Shown: positions 1-7,101, counted from the first letter of the stretch. The stretch is DNA of 7,967 bases from an uncultured Collinsella sp. (GCA_934654795.1 CAKUGT010000041.1:1-7967), one strand, 5' to 3'. Program-made: numbers and translations. The notes: generated by a model not told the origin, from the sequence alone.

Positions 1-1395
1 GTGGCCTGGGACGGGCATATCGATCTTGAGGCGCGCCATCGCACAACATCGGTGTATCTGGCCGATCGCGTGCTGCCTATGCTGCCCGAGCGCTTGTCGA
101 ACGACCTGTGCTCGCTTCGTCCCGACGAGGACCGTCTGGCGTTTACCGTCGATATTGAACTCGATGCGCAGGGCCACGTTCGCCACTACGATCCCTATCC
201 CAGCGTGATTCGCTCGCGCGTGCGCATGGACTATGACGGCGCCGAGGCGCTGCTGGTGCGTGCCGGCGCGGTGGAGTATGGGGTGCTGGAGGGTGCCGCC
301 GAGGATGTTGCGGCTGTAGAGACTTCGCGTGAGGAGGCGCTCGAGCGTGGGCTTGCGTGCGAGGAAACCGCCCGCGGCTATAACGTCGATCTGGGTGATT
401 TTCTCATCGTCGCCAACGAACTCGCCGAGCTTCGCCGCCACATTCGTCGCGCGCGCGGTTCGGTCGACTTCGATACGGCGGAGATTCGCGCCCTGCTGGA
501 CGAGGACGGCGTGCCCGTGCAGATTGTGGCGCGCGAGCGCTCGTGTGCCACGTCGCTGATCGAGGAAGCCATGCTGCTCGCCAACGAGTGCGTGGCTGAG
601 TGGCTGGCCGACCGCGATATCGAGGCCTGCTACCGCGTGCATGAAGATCCCAGCCCCGACAGTCTTCACGGCGCCGCCGTGGCGCTGGCTCAGCTGGGCA
701 TTATCGACGACCGCCGTGCAGCCGGCATTGCCCTGGGAAGTCCCGATGAGCTGCAGGCTGCAGTTGATGCTGCCGCCGGTACGGCCAGTGCGCCGCTCGT
801 CAACACGCTGCTTCTGCGCAGCATGCAGCGTGCGCTGTACAAGCCGCGCAACGAGGGCCACTTTGCGCTCGCCGCGTCGTGCTACTGTCACTTTACGAGT
901 CCCATCCGTCGCTATCCCGATCTGGTGGTGCACCGCGTGCTCAAACTGCAGTTGGCCTATGAGCAGCTCGGCGGCAAGGACGCCTTGGTCCGTACGCCGC
1001 GGCTGATCGGCAAGGGGCGCGAGTCGCTGCCGCGCATTCTGCCGCAGATTTGCCGTGCGTGCAGCGATGCGGAGCGTGCGGCCGATGCCGCCAGCCATGC
1101 GACGCAAAAGATCAAGATTGCCCAGTACTATGAGGATCGCCTGGGCGAGCGCTATGCCGGAGCGGTCTCATGGGTCAGCAGTATGGGCCTGTTCGTACGC
1201 TTGGACCTGACGCAGGTCGAGGGCCTGGTTTCAATTAAGAGCCTGGGCAACGAGTGGTTCGAGTTTGACGAGGACGCGCTCACGCTCACAGGTGCCGACA
1301 CGGGGACCCGCTATGAGCTGGGGCAGCGCGTGGTCATCGAGGTCTCGCGCGTCAATACCACGCGTGGGCACTTGGACTTTAAGCTTATCCATTAG
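1..1395 (+). CDS. rnr: RNase R/RNase II family 3'-5' exoribonuclease, 5'-truncated by the window edge
   Basis: This is the C-terminal 464 residues of an RNB-family exoribonuclease that degrades RNA from the 3' end in the cytoplasm. The frame is open from base 1, and the first GTG is an internal codon, not a start. Residues 15-38 read TSVYLADRVLPMLPERLSN followed by DLCSL, a hallmark of the RNB catalytic domain. Residues 294-307 carry the second hallmark (CYCHFTSPIRRYPD), whose arginines contact the RNA in this family. A C-terminal S1 RNA-binding domain covers about residues 376-463 (GAVSWVSSMGLFVRL). The cold-shock domains and the catalytic aspartate cluster lie upstream of the window. The protein ends right after the S1 domain, without the lysine-rich tail of E. 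coli RNase R. RNase R is preferred over RNase II on general likeness; the symbol is family-level. The smpB gene often found near rnr is not seen downstream. Confidence 0.93.
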   Translation: MAWDGHIDLEARHRTTSVYLADRVLPMLPERLSNDLCSLRPDEDRLAFTVDIELDAQGHVRHYDPYPSVIRSRVRMDYDGAEALLVRAGAVEYGVLEGAAEDVAAVETSREEALERGLACEETARGYNVDLGDFLIVANELAELRRHIRRARGSVDFDTAEIRALLDEDGVPVQIVARERSCATSLIEEAMLLANECVAEWLADRDIEACYRVHEDPSPDSLHGAAVALAQLGIIDDRRAAGIALGSPDELQAAVDAAAGTASAPLVNTLLLRSMQRALYKPRNEGHFALAASCYCHFTSPIRRYPDLVVHRVLKLQLAYEQLGGKDALVRTPRLIGKGRESLPRILPQICRACSDAERAADAASHATQKIKIAQYYEDRLGERYAGAVSWVSSMGLFVRLDLTQVEGLVSIKSLGNEWFEFDEDALTLTGADTGTRYELGQRVVIEVSRVNTTRGHLDFKLIH

Positions 1396-1422
1396 CCAAA
1401 TTCCGACTCATGGTGTGGGGGC

Positions 1423-1456
1423 GGAGGGCGGCCTTTCAGGACCGCCCTTCGCATTT
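1423..1456 (+). terminator. Hairpin terminator candidate after the exoribonuclease gene
   Basis: A GC-rich hairpin begins 28 bases after the stop codon. AGGGCGG (1425-1431) pairs with CCGCCCT (1442-1448), and CCT (1432-1434) pairs with AGG (1438-1440), leaving a TTC loop and one bulged A at 1441. G-T and G-C pairs extend the foot to 1423/1450. The following bases (GCATTTG) form only a poor T tract, so termination may be partial. It is the only such structure between this gene and the recombinase. Confidence 0.6.
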
Positions 1457-1493
1457 GAATCGTGGCTATCTTGCCGTCTGCTCGGCCGCCCGC

Positions 1494-1515
1494 TTACCTG
1501 CTATTGGAGAGGTAA
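1494..1515. repeat. Short inverted repeat upstream of the recombinase
   Basis: TTACCT (1494-1499) and AGGTAA (1510-1515) form a 6-bp perfect inverted repeat around 10 bases. Its right arm overlaps the first unit of the AAACCTRYC repeat cluster that follows. It could be part of a binding site for the recombinase or a repressor. With 6-bp arms, chance is possible. Confidence 0.3.
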
Positions 1516-1554
1516 AACCTACCAAAATAAACCTGTCCCTTTTTGGCAGGTTTA
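1513..1554. repeat. Three-unit AAACCTRYC repeat cluster with two alternative hairpins
   Basis: Three copies of one motif are packed into 42 bases: AAACCTACC (1515-1523), AAACCTGTCC (1529-1538) and, inverted, GGCAGGTTT (1545-1553). The inverted copy can pair with the second unit: TAAACCTG plus CC (1528-1538, one bulged T) against GGCAGGTTTA (1545-1554), with a CTTTTT loop. It can instead pair with the first unit: TAAAACCTACCAAAA against TTTTGGCAGGTTTA (1541-1554). The two foldings exclude each other. The block ends 18 bases before the recombinase start codon, so it may be a recombinase-binding site, a cis-regulatory leader or a dispersed intergenic repeat. No T tract follows, so it is not a classical terminator. 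Confidence 0.6.
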
Positions 1555-1572
1555 CAAGAAAGCGGGGATGAG

Positions 1573-2178
1573 ATGGCGACGGTGTACGGTTATGCGCGGG
1601 TGAGTTCGCGCGATCAGAATCTGAATCGGCAGCTGGATGCGCTGGGCGCCTATGGTGTGGGCTCGGCGAATATTTATGCCGACCATGCGAGCGGCAAGGA
1701 CTTCGATCGCCCGCGGTATCGCGAGCTGCTGCACATCCTGGGAGACGGGGACGTGCTGGTGGTGCTTTCTATCGACCGACTTGGCCGTAATTACTCCGAG
1801 ATTCTTGAGGAATGGCGACGCATTACCAAGGAGCTCGGGGTTGCCATTGTGGTGTTGGACATGCCATTGCTTGACACGCGCGCCAGGGCCAGCGGCGCGC
1901 CGGATGTGACCCATACCCTGATTGCCGATATTGTGCTGCAACTGCTGAGCTACGTGGCGCAGGTGGAGCGCGAGAATATCCATCGGCGCCAGGCGGAGGG
2001 GATTGCAGCGGCGCGGGCGCGAGGGGTTCGTTTCGGTCGACCTCGCAAGCCGTGCCCTCCTCAGTTTGAGCTGGTACGCGATAGCTATGAGGCAGGCGAT
2101 ATTACCCGCAGCCAGGCAGCAAAGTGCCTGGGCGTGTGCGTGGGGACATTCGATCGCTGGATGCGCGAGGCGGGTTAG
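1573..2178 (+). CDS. Small serine recombinase (resolvase/invertase family)
   Basis: A 201-residue site-specific DNA recombinase of the small serine (Tn3 resolvase/Hin-Gin) type. The N-terminal catalytic domain starts with YGYARVSSRDQN (residues 5-16). Ser11 is the expected nucleophile, and R9, R69 and R72 (in SIDRLGR, 66-72) are the matching active-site arginines. The long dimer/E helix is VAQVERENIHRR (128-139). The arm around GRPRK (155-159) leads into a C-terminal helix-turn-helix (about 165-198, DITRSQAAKCLGV then FDRWM). Length and residues are those of an intact enzyme. ATG 1573 is chosen because a GGGG-rich ribosome-binding site (1564-1567) lies just upstream and the family starts directly before YGYARVS; a TTG at 1543 would add ten residues encoded by the repeat. 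No transposase or second recombinase adjoins it. It may be a stand-alone resolvase, a DNA invertase, or the survivor of a decayed element. Confidence 0.93.
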   Translation: MATVYGYARVSSRDQNLNRQLDALGAYGVGSANIYADHASGKDFDRPRYRELLHILGDGDVLVVLSIDRLGRNYSEILEEWRRITKELGVAIVVLDMPLLDTRARASGAPDVTHTLIADIVLQLLSYVAQVERENIHRRQAEGIAAARARGVRFGRPRKPCPPQFELVRDSYEAGDITRSQAAKCLGVCVGTFDRWMREAG

Positions 2179-2216
2179 GAGATGGCGGCTCTGTCGCTTC
2201 TTGTTGCGATTCAAAT

Positions 2217-2435
2217 TTTGCTACAACGACACTACTATTTAGACTACACTCCTTTTGCGCTGCCTGCTCCGTTGGCGATCAGGTACATAAGATCTTTGTT
2301 CCCGGCAGGCATTTCGACGTTATCGATTTAGGATTCGATGCTGCGGGCTATGTCACCGCGATGCTGTTGGTATTGCTGGCAGCGGCGTTGGTGCGCCATG
2401 CGACTCGGCCGATCGGCGCCCATGCGAGGCGCTAG
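2217..2435 (+). pseudogene. VanZ-like membrane protein remnant, 3' end only
   Basis: The frame ending at TAG 2433-2435 encodes a stretch resembling the C-terminal half of VanZ-family membrane proteins. It shows GDQVHKIFVPGRHFDVIDLG (2274-2333), comparable with the family pattern D-E-x-H-Q-x-F-x-P-G-R followed by D-x-x-x-D-x-x-G. A hydrophobic helix (about 2340-2402, YVTAMLLVLLAAALV) and a short basic tail follow. The usual E and Q of the motif read Q and K here. The frame has no ATG, GTG or TTG between the end of the recombinase gene and codon 2361, and the N-terminal membrane helices of a complete VanZ (commonly well over 100 residues) are absent. It is therefore called a 5'-truncated relic; the left boundary is approximate. 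The family match is from motif memory, not a search. The stretch 2205-2255 just before it is visibly more AT-rich than its surroundings. Confidence 0.5.
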
Positions 2436-2516
2436 CCGGTAACAAACCCGTTTCCGATAATGCGACCTTGTTGAATTATTTTGTGTCGCGCGTATTTCCG
2501 AGCGGTCGGATTTGAG

Positions 2517-2540
2517 GGGCGAGCGGTAGAACGCTCGCCC
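2517..2540. other. Perfect 9-bp hairpin in the region upstream of murR
   Basis: GGGCGAGCG (2517-2525) and CGCTCGCCC (2532-2540) form a perfect 9-bp stem closed by a GTAGAA loop. A second small hairpin, GTGG-TGCG-CCAC, abuts it at 2541-2552. No T run follows on either strand, so it is not a canonical intrinsic terminator. It could still stop read-through from the recombinase side, insulate the mur promoter, or be an mRNA leader structure if transcription starts upstream. The stretch from 2436 to 2516 before it shows no gene or clear signal. Confidence 0.55.
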
Positions 2541-2554
2541 GTGGTGCGCCACGA

Positions 2555-2573
2555 TGCGGCACAATGTACCGCA
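2555..2573. promoter_or_regulatory. 19-bp near-perfect palindrome, candidate MurR operator
   Basis: TGCGGCACAATGTACCGCA is a dyad of two 9-base arms around a central A. The left arm TGCGGCACA and the reverse complement of the right arm, TGCGGTACA, differ at one position. It lies 66 bases upstream of the murR start codon in an otherwise gene-free stretch. RpiR-family regulators such as MurR are known to bind palindromes near their own genes, so autoregulation or control of murRQP is the natural reading. That it is bound by MurR is inference. A second dyad lies downstream at 2593-2605. No convincing -35/-10 pair could be assigned around it. Confidence 0.45.
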
Positions 2574-2605
2574 AAAGAAGTTCTAACACGGTACGAATGG
2601 TTCGT
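2566..2605. promoter_or_regulatory. Further inverted repeats between the palindrome and murR
   Basis: Two more dyads follow the 19-bp palindrome. GTACCG (2566-2571) is repeated inverted as CGGTAC (2589-2594), about two helical turns apart (23 bp centre to centre), and ACGAATGGTTCGT (2593-2605) is a 5-bp dyad around TGG. The first shares bases with the palindrome and the second abuts it. A single extended operator for a tetrameric SIS-domain regulator is possible. Each repeat alone is short enough to arise by chance. Confidence 0.35.
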
Positions 2606-2639
2606 TGGTCTTTAATTCTTCTCAACGGAGGTGTTTGAG

Positions 2640-3491
2640 ATGGCAAACGGATTGCTTTTGCGGCTTCGAGAGCGAGAGCTCAGCGCGAGCCCGGCGGAGC
2701 GCAATGTCATCGCATTTGTGAGCGCTCATCCGCACGAGGTGGTCGGGTTGTCCGTCCGCGGTCTTGCCGATGCCACGTTCTCCTCGCCCTCGAGCATTTT
2801 GCGTTTTTGCAAACGCTTGGGCTTTGCGGGCTATAAGGAGTTCCAGCGTGAACTGATTGCCGAGCTTGCGCTCTTGGGTGACAAGAAAGACGTTGCCCTC
2901 GAGGACATCTCCATGGATGACAGCGTTGAACGTATCGTGGGGAAGGTGATGAAAAGCAACGTGCGCACGATCGAAGCGACGGCGCGAACGCTCGATTACA
3001 CCGTCTTGGAGCGATGTGCGGCCTATCTTAAGCGGGCACGCGCAGTCAATCTGTTCGGTATCGGTGCCTCTCGTTTGGTCGCGCACGATCTGGCGCAAAA
3101 GCTCATGCGTGTCGACAAAGAGTGCCATCTGTACGACGACTGGCATGATCAGCTCTTATGTGCCAAGAACATACATGAGGGCGATATGGCAATCGCCTTT
3201 AGCTACTCGGGCTTGACGCAAGAGGTGCTGGACTGCACCGCCGAGGCCCAACGTCACAACTGTCCCGTTGTGGCCGTGACCAAAGTAGATGGATCATCCA
3301 AGCTTGCCACCATGGCCGATGCCGTGCTCGGCGTCGCTGCGAGTGAGCCCTTGGTCCGCAGCGGTGCCATGGCTTCGCGTATGGCCCAGCTTATGGTTGT
3401 CGATGCCCTGTACGCTGCTTACGTTGCCAGCGACTACGAACGGGCGACGCATGTCATTAAGCAAAACTACATCGAGAAACAGGAAAGATGA
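2640..3491 (+). CDS. murR: MurR-like RpiR-family transcriptional regulator of MurNAc catabolism
   Basis: A 283-residue cytoplasmic DNA-binding regulator. Residues 1-77 form the RpiR-type N-terminal helix-turn-helix, including LSVRGLADATFSSPSSILRF (37-56) and the typical KRLGFAGYKEFQ (58-69). Residues about 125-262 form a SIS sugar-phosphate-binding domain: VNLFGIGASRLVAHDLAQKL (136-155), AIAFSYSGLTQEVL (184-197) and a closing helix near EPLVRSGAMASRM. The length fits the family. ATG 2640 follows GGAGGTG (2627-2633) with good spacing. The stop codon lies inside the murQ ribosome-binding region, so the two are co-transcribed and probably translationally coupled. By analogy with E. coli MurR the ligand should be MurNAc-6P, released from repression when MurNAc is imported. 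Family membership is clear from sequence; the specific MurR role is inferred from the murQ-murP neighbourhood. Confidence 0.9.
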   Translation: MANGLLLRLRERELSASPAERNVIAFVSAHPHEVVGLSVRGLADATFSSPSSILRFCKRLGFAGYKEFQRELIAELALLGDKKDVALEDISMDDSVERIVGKVMKSNVRTIEATARTLDYTVLERCAAYLKRARAVNLFGIGASRLVAHDLAQKLMRVDKECHLYDDWHDQLLCAKNIHEGDMAIAFSYSGLTQEVLDCTAEAQRHNCPVVAVTKVDGSSKLATMADAVLGVAASEPLVRSGAMASRMAQLMVVDALYAAYVASDYERATHVIKQNYIEKQER

Positions 3492-3501
3492 GGTGAATGA
3501 A

Positions 3502-4422
<921 letters not shown>

Positions 4423-4482
4423 TAGGCGCACGGTGTGAGCTGCCACAACGTTCGCGCTGCACATTCAATACAAGGAGGAGTT

Positions 4483-5913
4483 ATGACGAACAAAGAGCTG
4501 GCCCAAAAGCTGCTGGACCTTTTGGGCGGTAAAGACAACGTGCTGGCAAACGCGGCGTGCATGACGCGCCTGCGCGTGACCGTCAAAGATGCGGGCAACG
4601 TCGACACAGAGGGTATTAAAGCACTCGATGGCGTAATGGGCCTGGTTGAGGACGATACCATGCAGATCGTGCTGGGTCCGGGCAAGGTGAATAAGGTGCT
4701 CGAGGAGTTCTCCAAGCTCACCGGTCTTGCGAAGGGTGTTGCCGACGAAAACGTGGTCGACGCCGCGGCCCAGAACAAGGCTGCGCAGAAGGCCAAGTAC
4801 GAGTCCAAGCCGGTTCAGGCCTTCCTCAAGAAGATTTCCAATGTCTTCGTCGCCCTGCTTCCCGGCATCATTGCGGCCGGCCTCATCAACGGTATCTGCA
4901 ACGTCATCAATGTCTCGACGGCGGGCGCGCTTGCAGGTGAGTGGTGGTACCAGGGCATTCGTTCCATGGGCTGGGCCCTCTTTGCCTATCTGCCCATCTT
5001 GGTGGGCTATAACGCGGCACGTGAGTTTGGTGGCTCCGCTGCGTTGGGCGGCATCGCCGGCATGATGTGCATCGCCAACAGTGCCATGCCCCTGCTTGCG
5101 CCTGGCGCGACTGATCCTGCCACCGCCATTCTGCTGCCGCTCACCAATGCGCAGTACAACCCCGCTGCAGGCGGTATGATCGCGGCTCTCATAGCCGGTG
5201 CCTTCTTTGCCTGGATGGAGCGCCAGATTCGCAAGGTTATGCCCAACGCGCTCGACACGTTCCTGTCTCCGCTGTTGGTGCTCATCATCGGTGCCTTTGC
5301 CCTGATGCTTGTCATCCAGCCGGTCGGCGCCTGGCTGACGACGGCGATCTTTAGCGTGCTCACCTTTATCTTTGAGAAACTGGGTGTTCTGGGCGGCTAT
5401 ATCCTGTCGGCAGGCTTCTTGCCGCTGGTGTCCGTTGGCCTGCATCAGGCACTTACGCCGATCCACGCGATGCTCAACGATCCCGACGGCGCCACCAAGG
5501 GTATCAACTACCTGCTGCCCATCCTTATGATGGCCGGGGGCGGCCAGGTTGGCGCCGGTCTGGCACTGTACTTTAAGACCAAGAACGCCAAGCTCAAGAA
5601 GTATGTCGCCGAGTCTATCCCCGTTGGCATTCTGGGTGTTGGCGAGCCTTTGATGTATGCCGTTACGCTGCCGCTCGTCCGTCCGTTTGTGACAGCCTGC
5701 CTGGGTGCCGGCTTTGGCGGCGCGCTTGCGGCGCTGCTTCACATCGGCACGGTTTCTCAGGGCGTTTCCGGTCTGTTCGGCCTGCTGATCGTCGTGCCCG
5801 GCCAGCAGCTCGGCTATGTTGCCGCCATGCTGCTTGCCTATGCCGCCGGCTTTGTCCTGACGTGGTTCTTTGGCGTCGATGAGCAGAAGATCAACGAGTT
5901 TTTTGGCGAGTAG
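4483..5913 (+). CDS. murP: PTS EIIBC transporter for N-acetylmuramic acid or MurNAc-GlcNAc
   Basis: A 476-residue membrane permease of the glucose-superfamily PTS that imports and phosphorylates its sugar. The EIIB domain is about residues 1-80. Cys26, in NAACMTRLRVTV, is the expected phosphocysteine. A linker (81-115, rich in Ala and Lys) leads to an EIIC domain with about ten hydrophobic segments between residues 118 and 465. These include ALLPGIIAAGLING (124-137) and the family-typical HQALTPIHAMLND (321-333) and GVGEPLMYAVTLPLVRPF (385-402). No EIIA domain is present; E. coli MurP (474 residues) is also EIIBC and borrows EIIA-Glc. ATG 4483 follows a strong AAGGAGGAG (4472-4480). The flanking murQ and mupG fix the likely substrate: MurNAc in E. 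coli, MurNAc-GlcNAc in S. aureus. Presence of mupG favours the disaccharide. Confidence 0.93.
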   Translation: MTNKELAQKLLDLLGGKDNVLANAACMTRLRVTVKDAGNVDTEGIKALDGVMGLVEDDTMQIVLGPGKVNKVLEEFSKLTGLAKGVADENVVDAAAQNKAAQKAKYESKPVQAFLKKISNVFVALLPGIIAAGLINGICNVINVSTAGALAGEWWYQGIRSMGWALFAYLPILVGYNAAREFGGSAALGGIAGMMCIANSAMPLLAPGATDPATAILLPLTNAQYNPAAGGMIAALIAGAFFAWMERQIRKVMPNALDTFLSPLLVLIIGAFALMLVIQPVGAWLTTAIFSVLTFIFEKLGVLGGYILSAGFLPLVSVGLHQALTPIHAMLNDPDGATKGINYLLPILMMAGGGQVGAGLALYFKTKNAKLKKYVAESIPVGILGVGEPLMYAVTLPLVRPFVTACLGAGFGGALAALLHIGTVSQGVSGLFGLLIVVPGQQLGYVAAMLLAYAAGFVLTWFFGVDEQKINEFFGE

Positions 5914-5968
5914 CCTGATGACACGCGCCATGTTGCTCGGATGTCGCGGCGTGCCACTGATTTCTTGA

Positions 5969-5977
5969 TGCTATTGT
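5969..5977 (+). promoter_or_regulatory. Possible extended -10 element before mupG
   Basis: TGCTATTGT has the form TG-N-TATTGT, an extended -10 element matching four of six TATAAT bases. No good -35 lies 16-18 bases upstream. If used, transcription would start near 5984, inside the left arm of the terminator. That transcript would have a broken terminator stem and could run into mupG. It is the only promoter-like sequence I could find in the murP-mupG gap and is weakly supported. Confidence 0.25.
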
Positions 5978-5980
5978 TGT

Positions 5981-6015
5981 GCCGGCGGGGCAAGTGCGCT
6001 CCGCCGGCCTTTTTT
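5981..6015 (+). terminator. Strong intrinsic terminator between murP and mupG
   Basis: GCCGGCGG (5981-5988) pairs perfectly with CCGCCGGC (6001-6008), and the stem can extend inward by G-T, G-C and C-G pairs. Six T residues follow at 6010-6015. It lies 67 bases after the murP stop. Its T tract is separated by only three bases from the AGGAG (6019-6023) ribosome-binding site of mupG, leaving no room for a promoter between the terminator and mupG. It therefore ends most murRQP transcripts and leaves mupG dependent on read-through or on a start point in or before the stem. Confidence 0.85.
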
Positions 6016-6032
6016 AAAAGGAGCGTAGAAGC

Positions 6033-7085
6033 GTGAGAACAGGTATTTCCGTCTATCTTTCCAGCCCTCTGCAGGATATTGAGCGGACGATCGAATATGG
6101 TGCCGCGGCGGGTGCGCGCTATGCGTTTACCTCGCTGCATATTCCCGAGGATGGGGGAGCGGCGTATGCCGACAAGGTGCGTCAGGTGCTGGGGCTGCTT
6201 TCTGCCCGCGGTATTTCGCTGATTGCCGATGTGGGGCCGCGCACGTGCGACTTGCTGGGGCTTGACTGCATCGAGGATCTGCGCGATCTGGGGCTGGAAT
6301 ACCTTCGCTTGGACTATGGCTTTAGCGCCCAGCGGGTCGCGGAACTGTCCGGCGTATTTCGCATTGTGGTTAATGCCTCGACGGTGAGCTTTGACGAAAT
6401 CGCATCGTGGCGTGAGGCCGGAGCCGATGTGACCCGTTTTGCCGCCTGCCACAATTTTTACCCCAAGCCTTATACCGGTCTTTCGCTTGAGGACGTTGGT
6501 CGCACGAATCTTCGTCTTGCGGCGCTCGGCTTTGAAATCATGGCTTTTGTGCCGGGCGATGCCAACGTTCGCGGACCGGTATTTGAGGGGTTGCCGACGG
6601 TTGAGGCGCAGCGCGGTCGCGCGTCAAAGGTTGCCCTTAACATGCTTGAGCTTGCACATGGCGCCGATTGCGACATCGTGCTGGTGGGTGACCCCGATCT
6701 TTCCGATGCGGGTTGGGCACAGTTTGCTCAGGTTTCCGCCGGATATGTGGACGTGCATTGCGAGCTGGAGCCCGGCTACGACTATCTGCGGGGGCAGATT
6801 CATCACGACCGGCCCGACTCGAGTGTTCACATCTTTCGATCCCAGGAGTCGCGTACGTCGCTCGAGCCGGATGCCGTGCCGTCAGATTTCGGCGCCGGTC
6901 TGCCGCGAAATGCGGGCTCGATTGCCGTCGGCAATAGTGGGTACGGACGCTACGAAGGCGAGCTTGAGATTGCGCGGGTTGATCTTCCCGGCGACGAGCG
7001 CATGAACGTTGCGGGCCGCATTGCGCCCGAGGCAATGGAGCTGCTGCCGTTCATCAAGCGCGGATTCGGGGTACGGTTCGTTTAG
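6033..7085 (+). CDS. mupG: MupG-like 6-phospho-N-acetylmuramidase (DUF871)
   Basis: A 350-residue cytoplasmic glycosidase of the DUF871 family, close to the size of S. aureus MupG, which cleaves MurNAc-6P-GlcNAc to MurNAc-6P and GlcNAc. The N-terminal TIM-barrel part opens with GISVYLSSPLQDIE (4-17) and AFTSLHIPEDG (31-41). It continues with DVGPRT (66-71), CHNFYPKPYTGLS (139-151), FVPGDANVRGPVFEGLPTVE (172-191) and VLVGDPDLS (216-224). The C-terminal smaller domain (about 240-350, cyclophilin-like in the family) has HHDRPDSSVHIFRSQESR (257-274), NSGYGRYEGELEI (301-313) and RMNVAGRI (323-330). The start is GTG 6033, nine bases after AGGAG (6019-6023). It belongs functionally with murQ and murP but is separated from them by a strong terminator. 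No signal peptide is seen, in line with an intracellular phosphosugar substrate. The family call is strong; the exact activity is inferred from S. aureus and the neighbours. Confidence 0.9.
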   Translation: MRTGISVYLSSPLQDIERTIEYGAAAGARYAFTSLHIPEDGGAAYADKVRQVLGLLSARGISLIADVGPRTCDLLGLDCIEDLRDLGLEYLRLDYGFSAQRVAELSGVFRIVVNASTVSFDEIASWREAGADVTRFAACHNFYPKPYTGLSLEDVGRTNLRLAALGFEIMAFVPGDANVRGPVFEGLPTVEAQRGRASKVALNMLELAHGADCDIVLVGDPDLSDAGWAQFAQVSAGYVDVHCELEPGYDYLRGQIHHDRPDSSVHIFRSQESRTSLEPDAVPSDFGAGLPRNAGSIAVGNSGYGRYEGELEIARVDLPGDERMNVAGRIAPEAMELLPFIKRGFGVRFV

Positions 7086-7101
7086 CGTGTGACCCGTGGG
7101 C

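Noticed and set aside
1543..1572. TTG 1543 as the recombinase start
   Set aside because: The extra ten residues would be encoded by the inverted repeat. ATG 1573 has a better upstream site and matches where the family begins.
1552..2214. A 220-codon minus-strand frame across the recombinase
   Set aside because: It is antisense to a well-supported serine recombinase; its protein is rich in His, Arg and Gln with no recognisable domain.
2182..2331. A 49-codon + strand frame (MAALSLLVAIQILL start) just after the recombinase
   Set aside because: It has a hydrophobic start, but AGGAG directly touches the ATG, which is too close for a ribosome-binding site. It overlaps the VanZ-like motif in another frame and matches nothing I know.
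2179..2639. tmRNA, tRNA, riboswitch or CRISPR in the 460-base gap
   Set aside because: I searched by eye for a tRNA-like acceptor or T-arm, repeated spacers and known riboswitch cores. None was seen beyond the listed hairpin, dyads and VanZ-like remnant.
3289..3501. An upstream extension of murQ into murR
   Set aside because: It lies wholly inside murR coding sequence. The ATG at 3502 has a proper ribosome-binding site and the standard MurQ N-terminus.
4423..4482. Internal promoter or RNA switch between murQ and murP
   Set aside because: The 60-base gap holds a strong ribosome-binding site but no convincing -10/-35 pair, terminator or stable hairpin.
4465..5931. A 488-codon open frame antisense to murP
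   Set aside because: It mirrors the murP codons exactly in GC-rich DNA, has low-complexity, polar, family-less content and no ribosome-binding site. murP has clear PTS motifs on the + strand.
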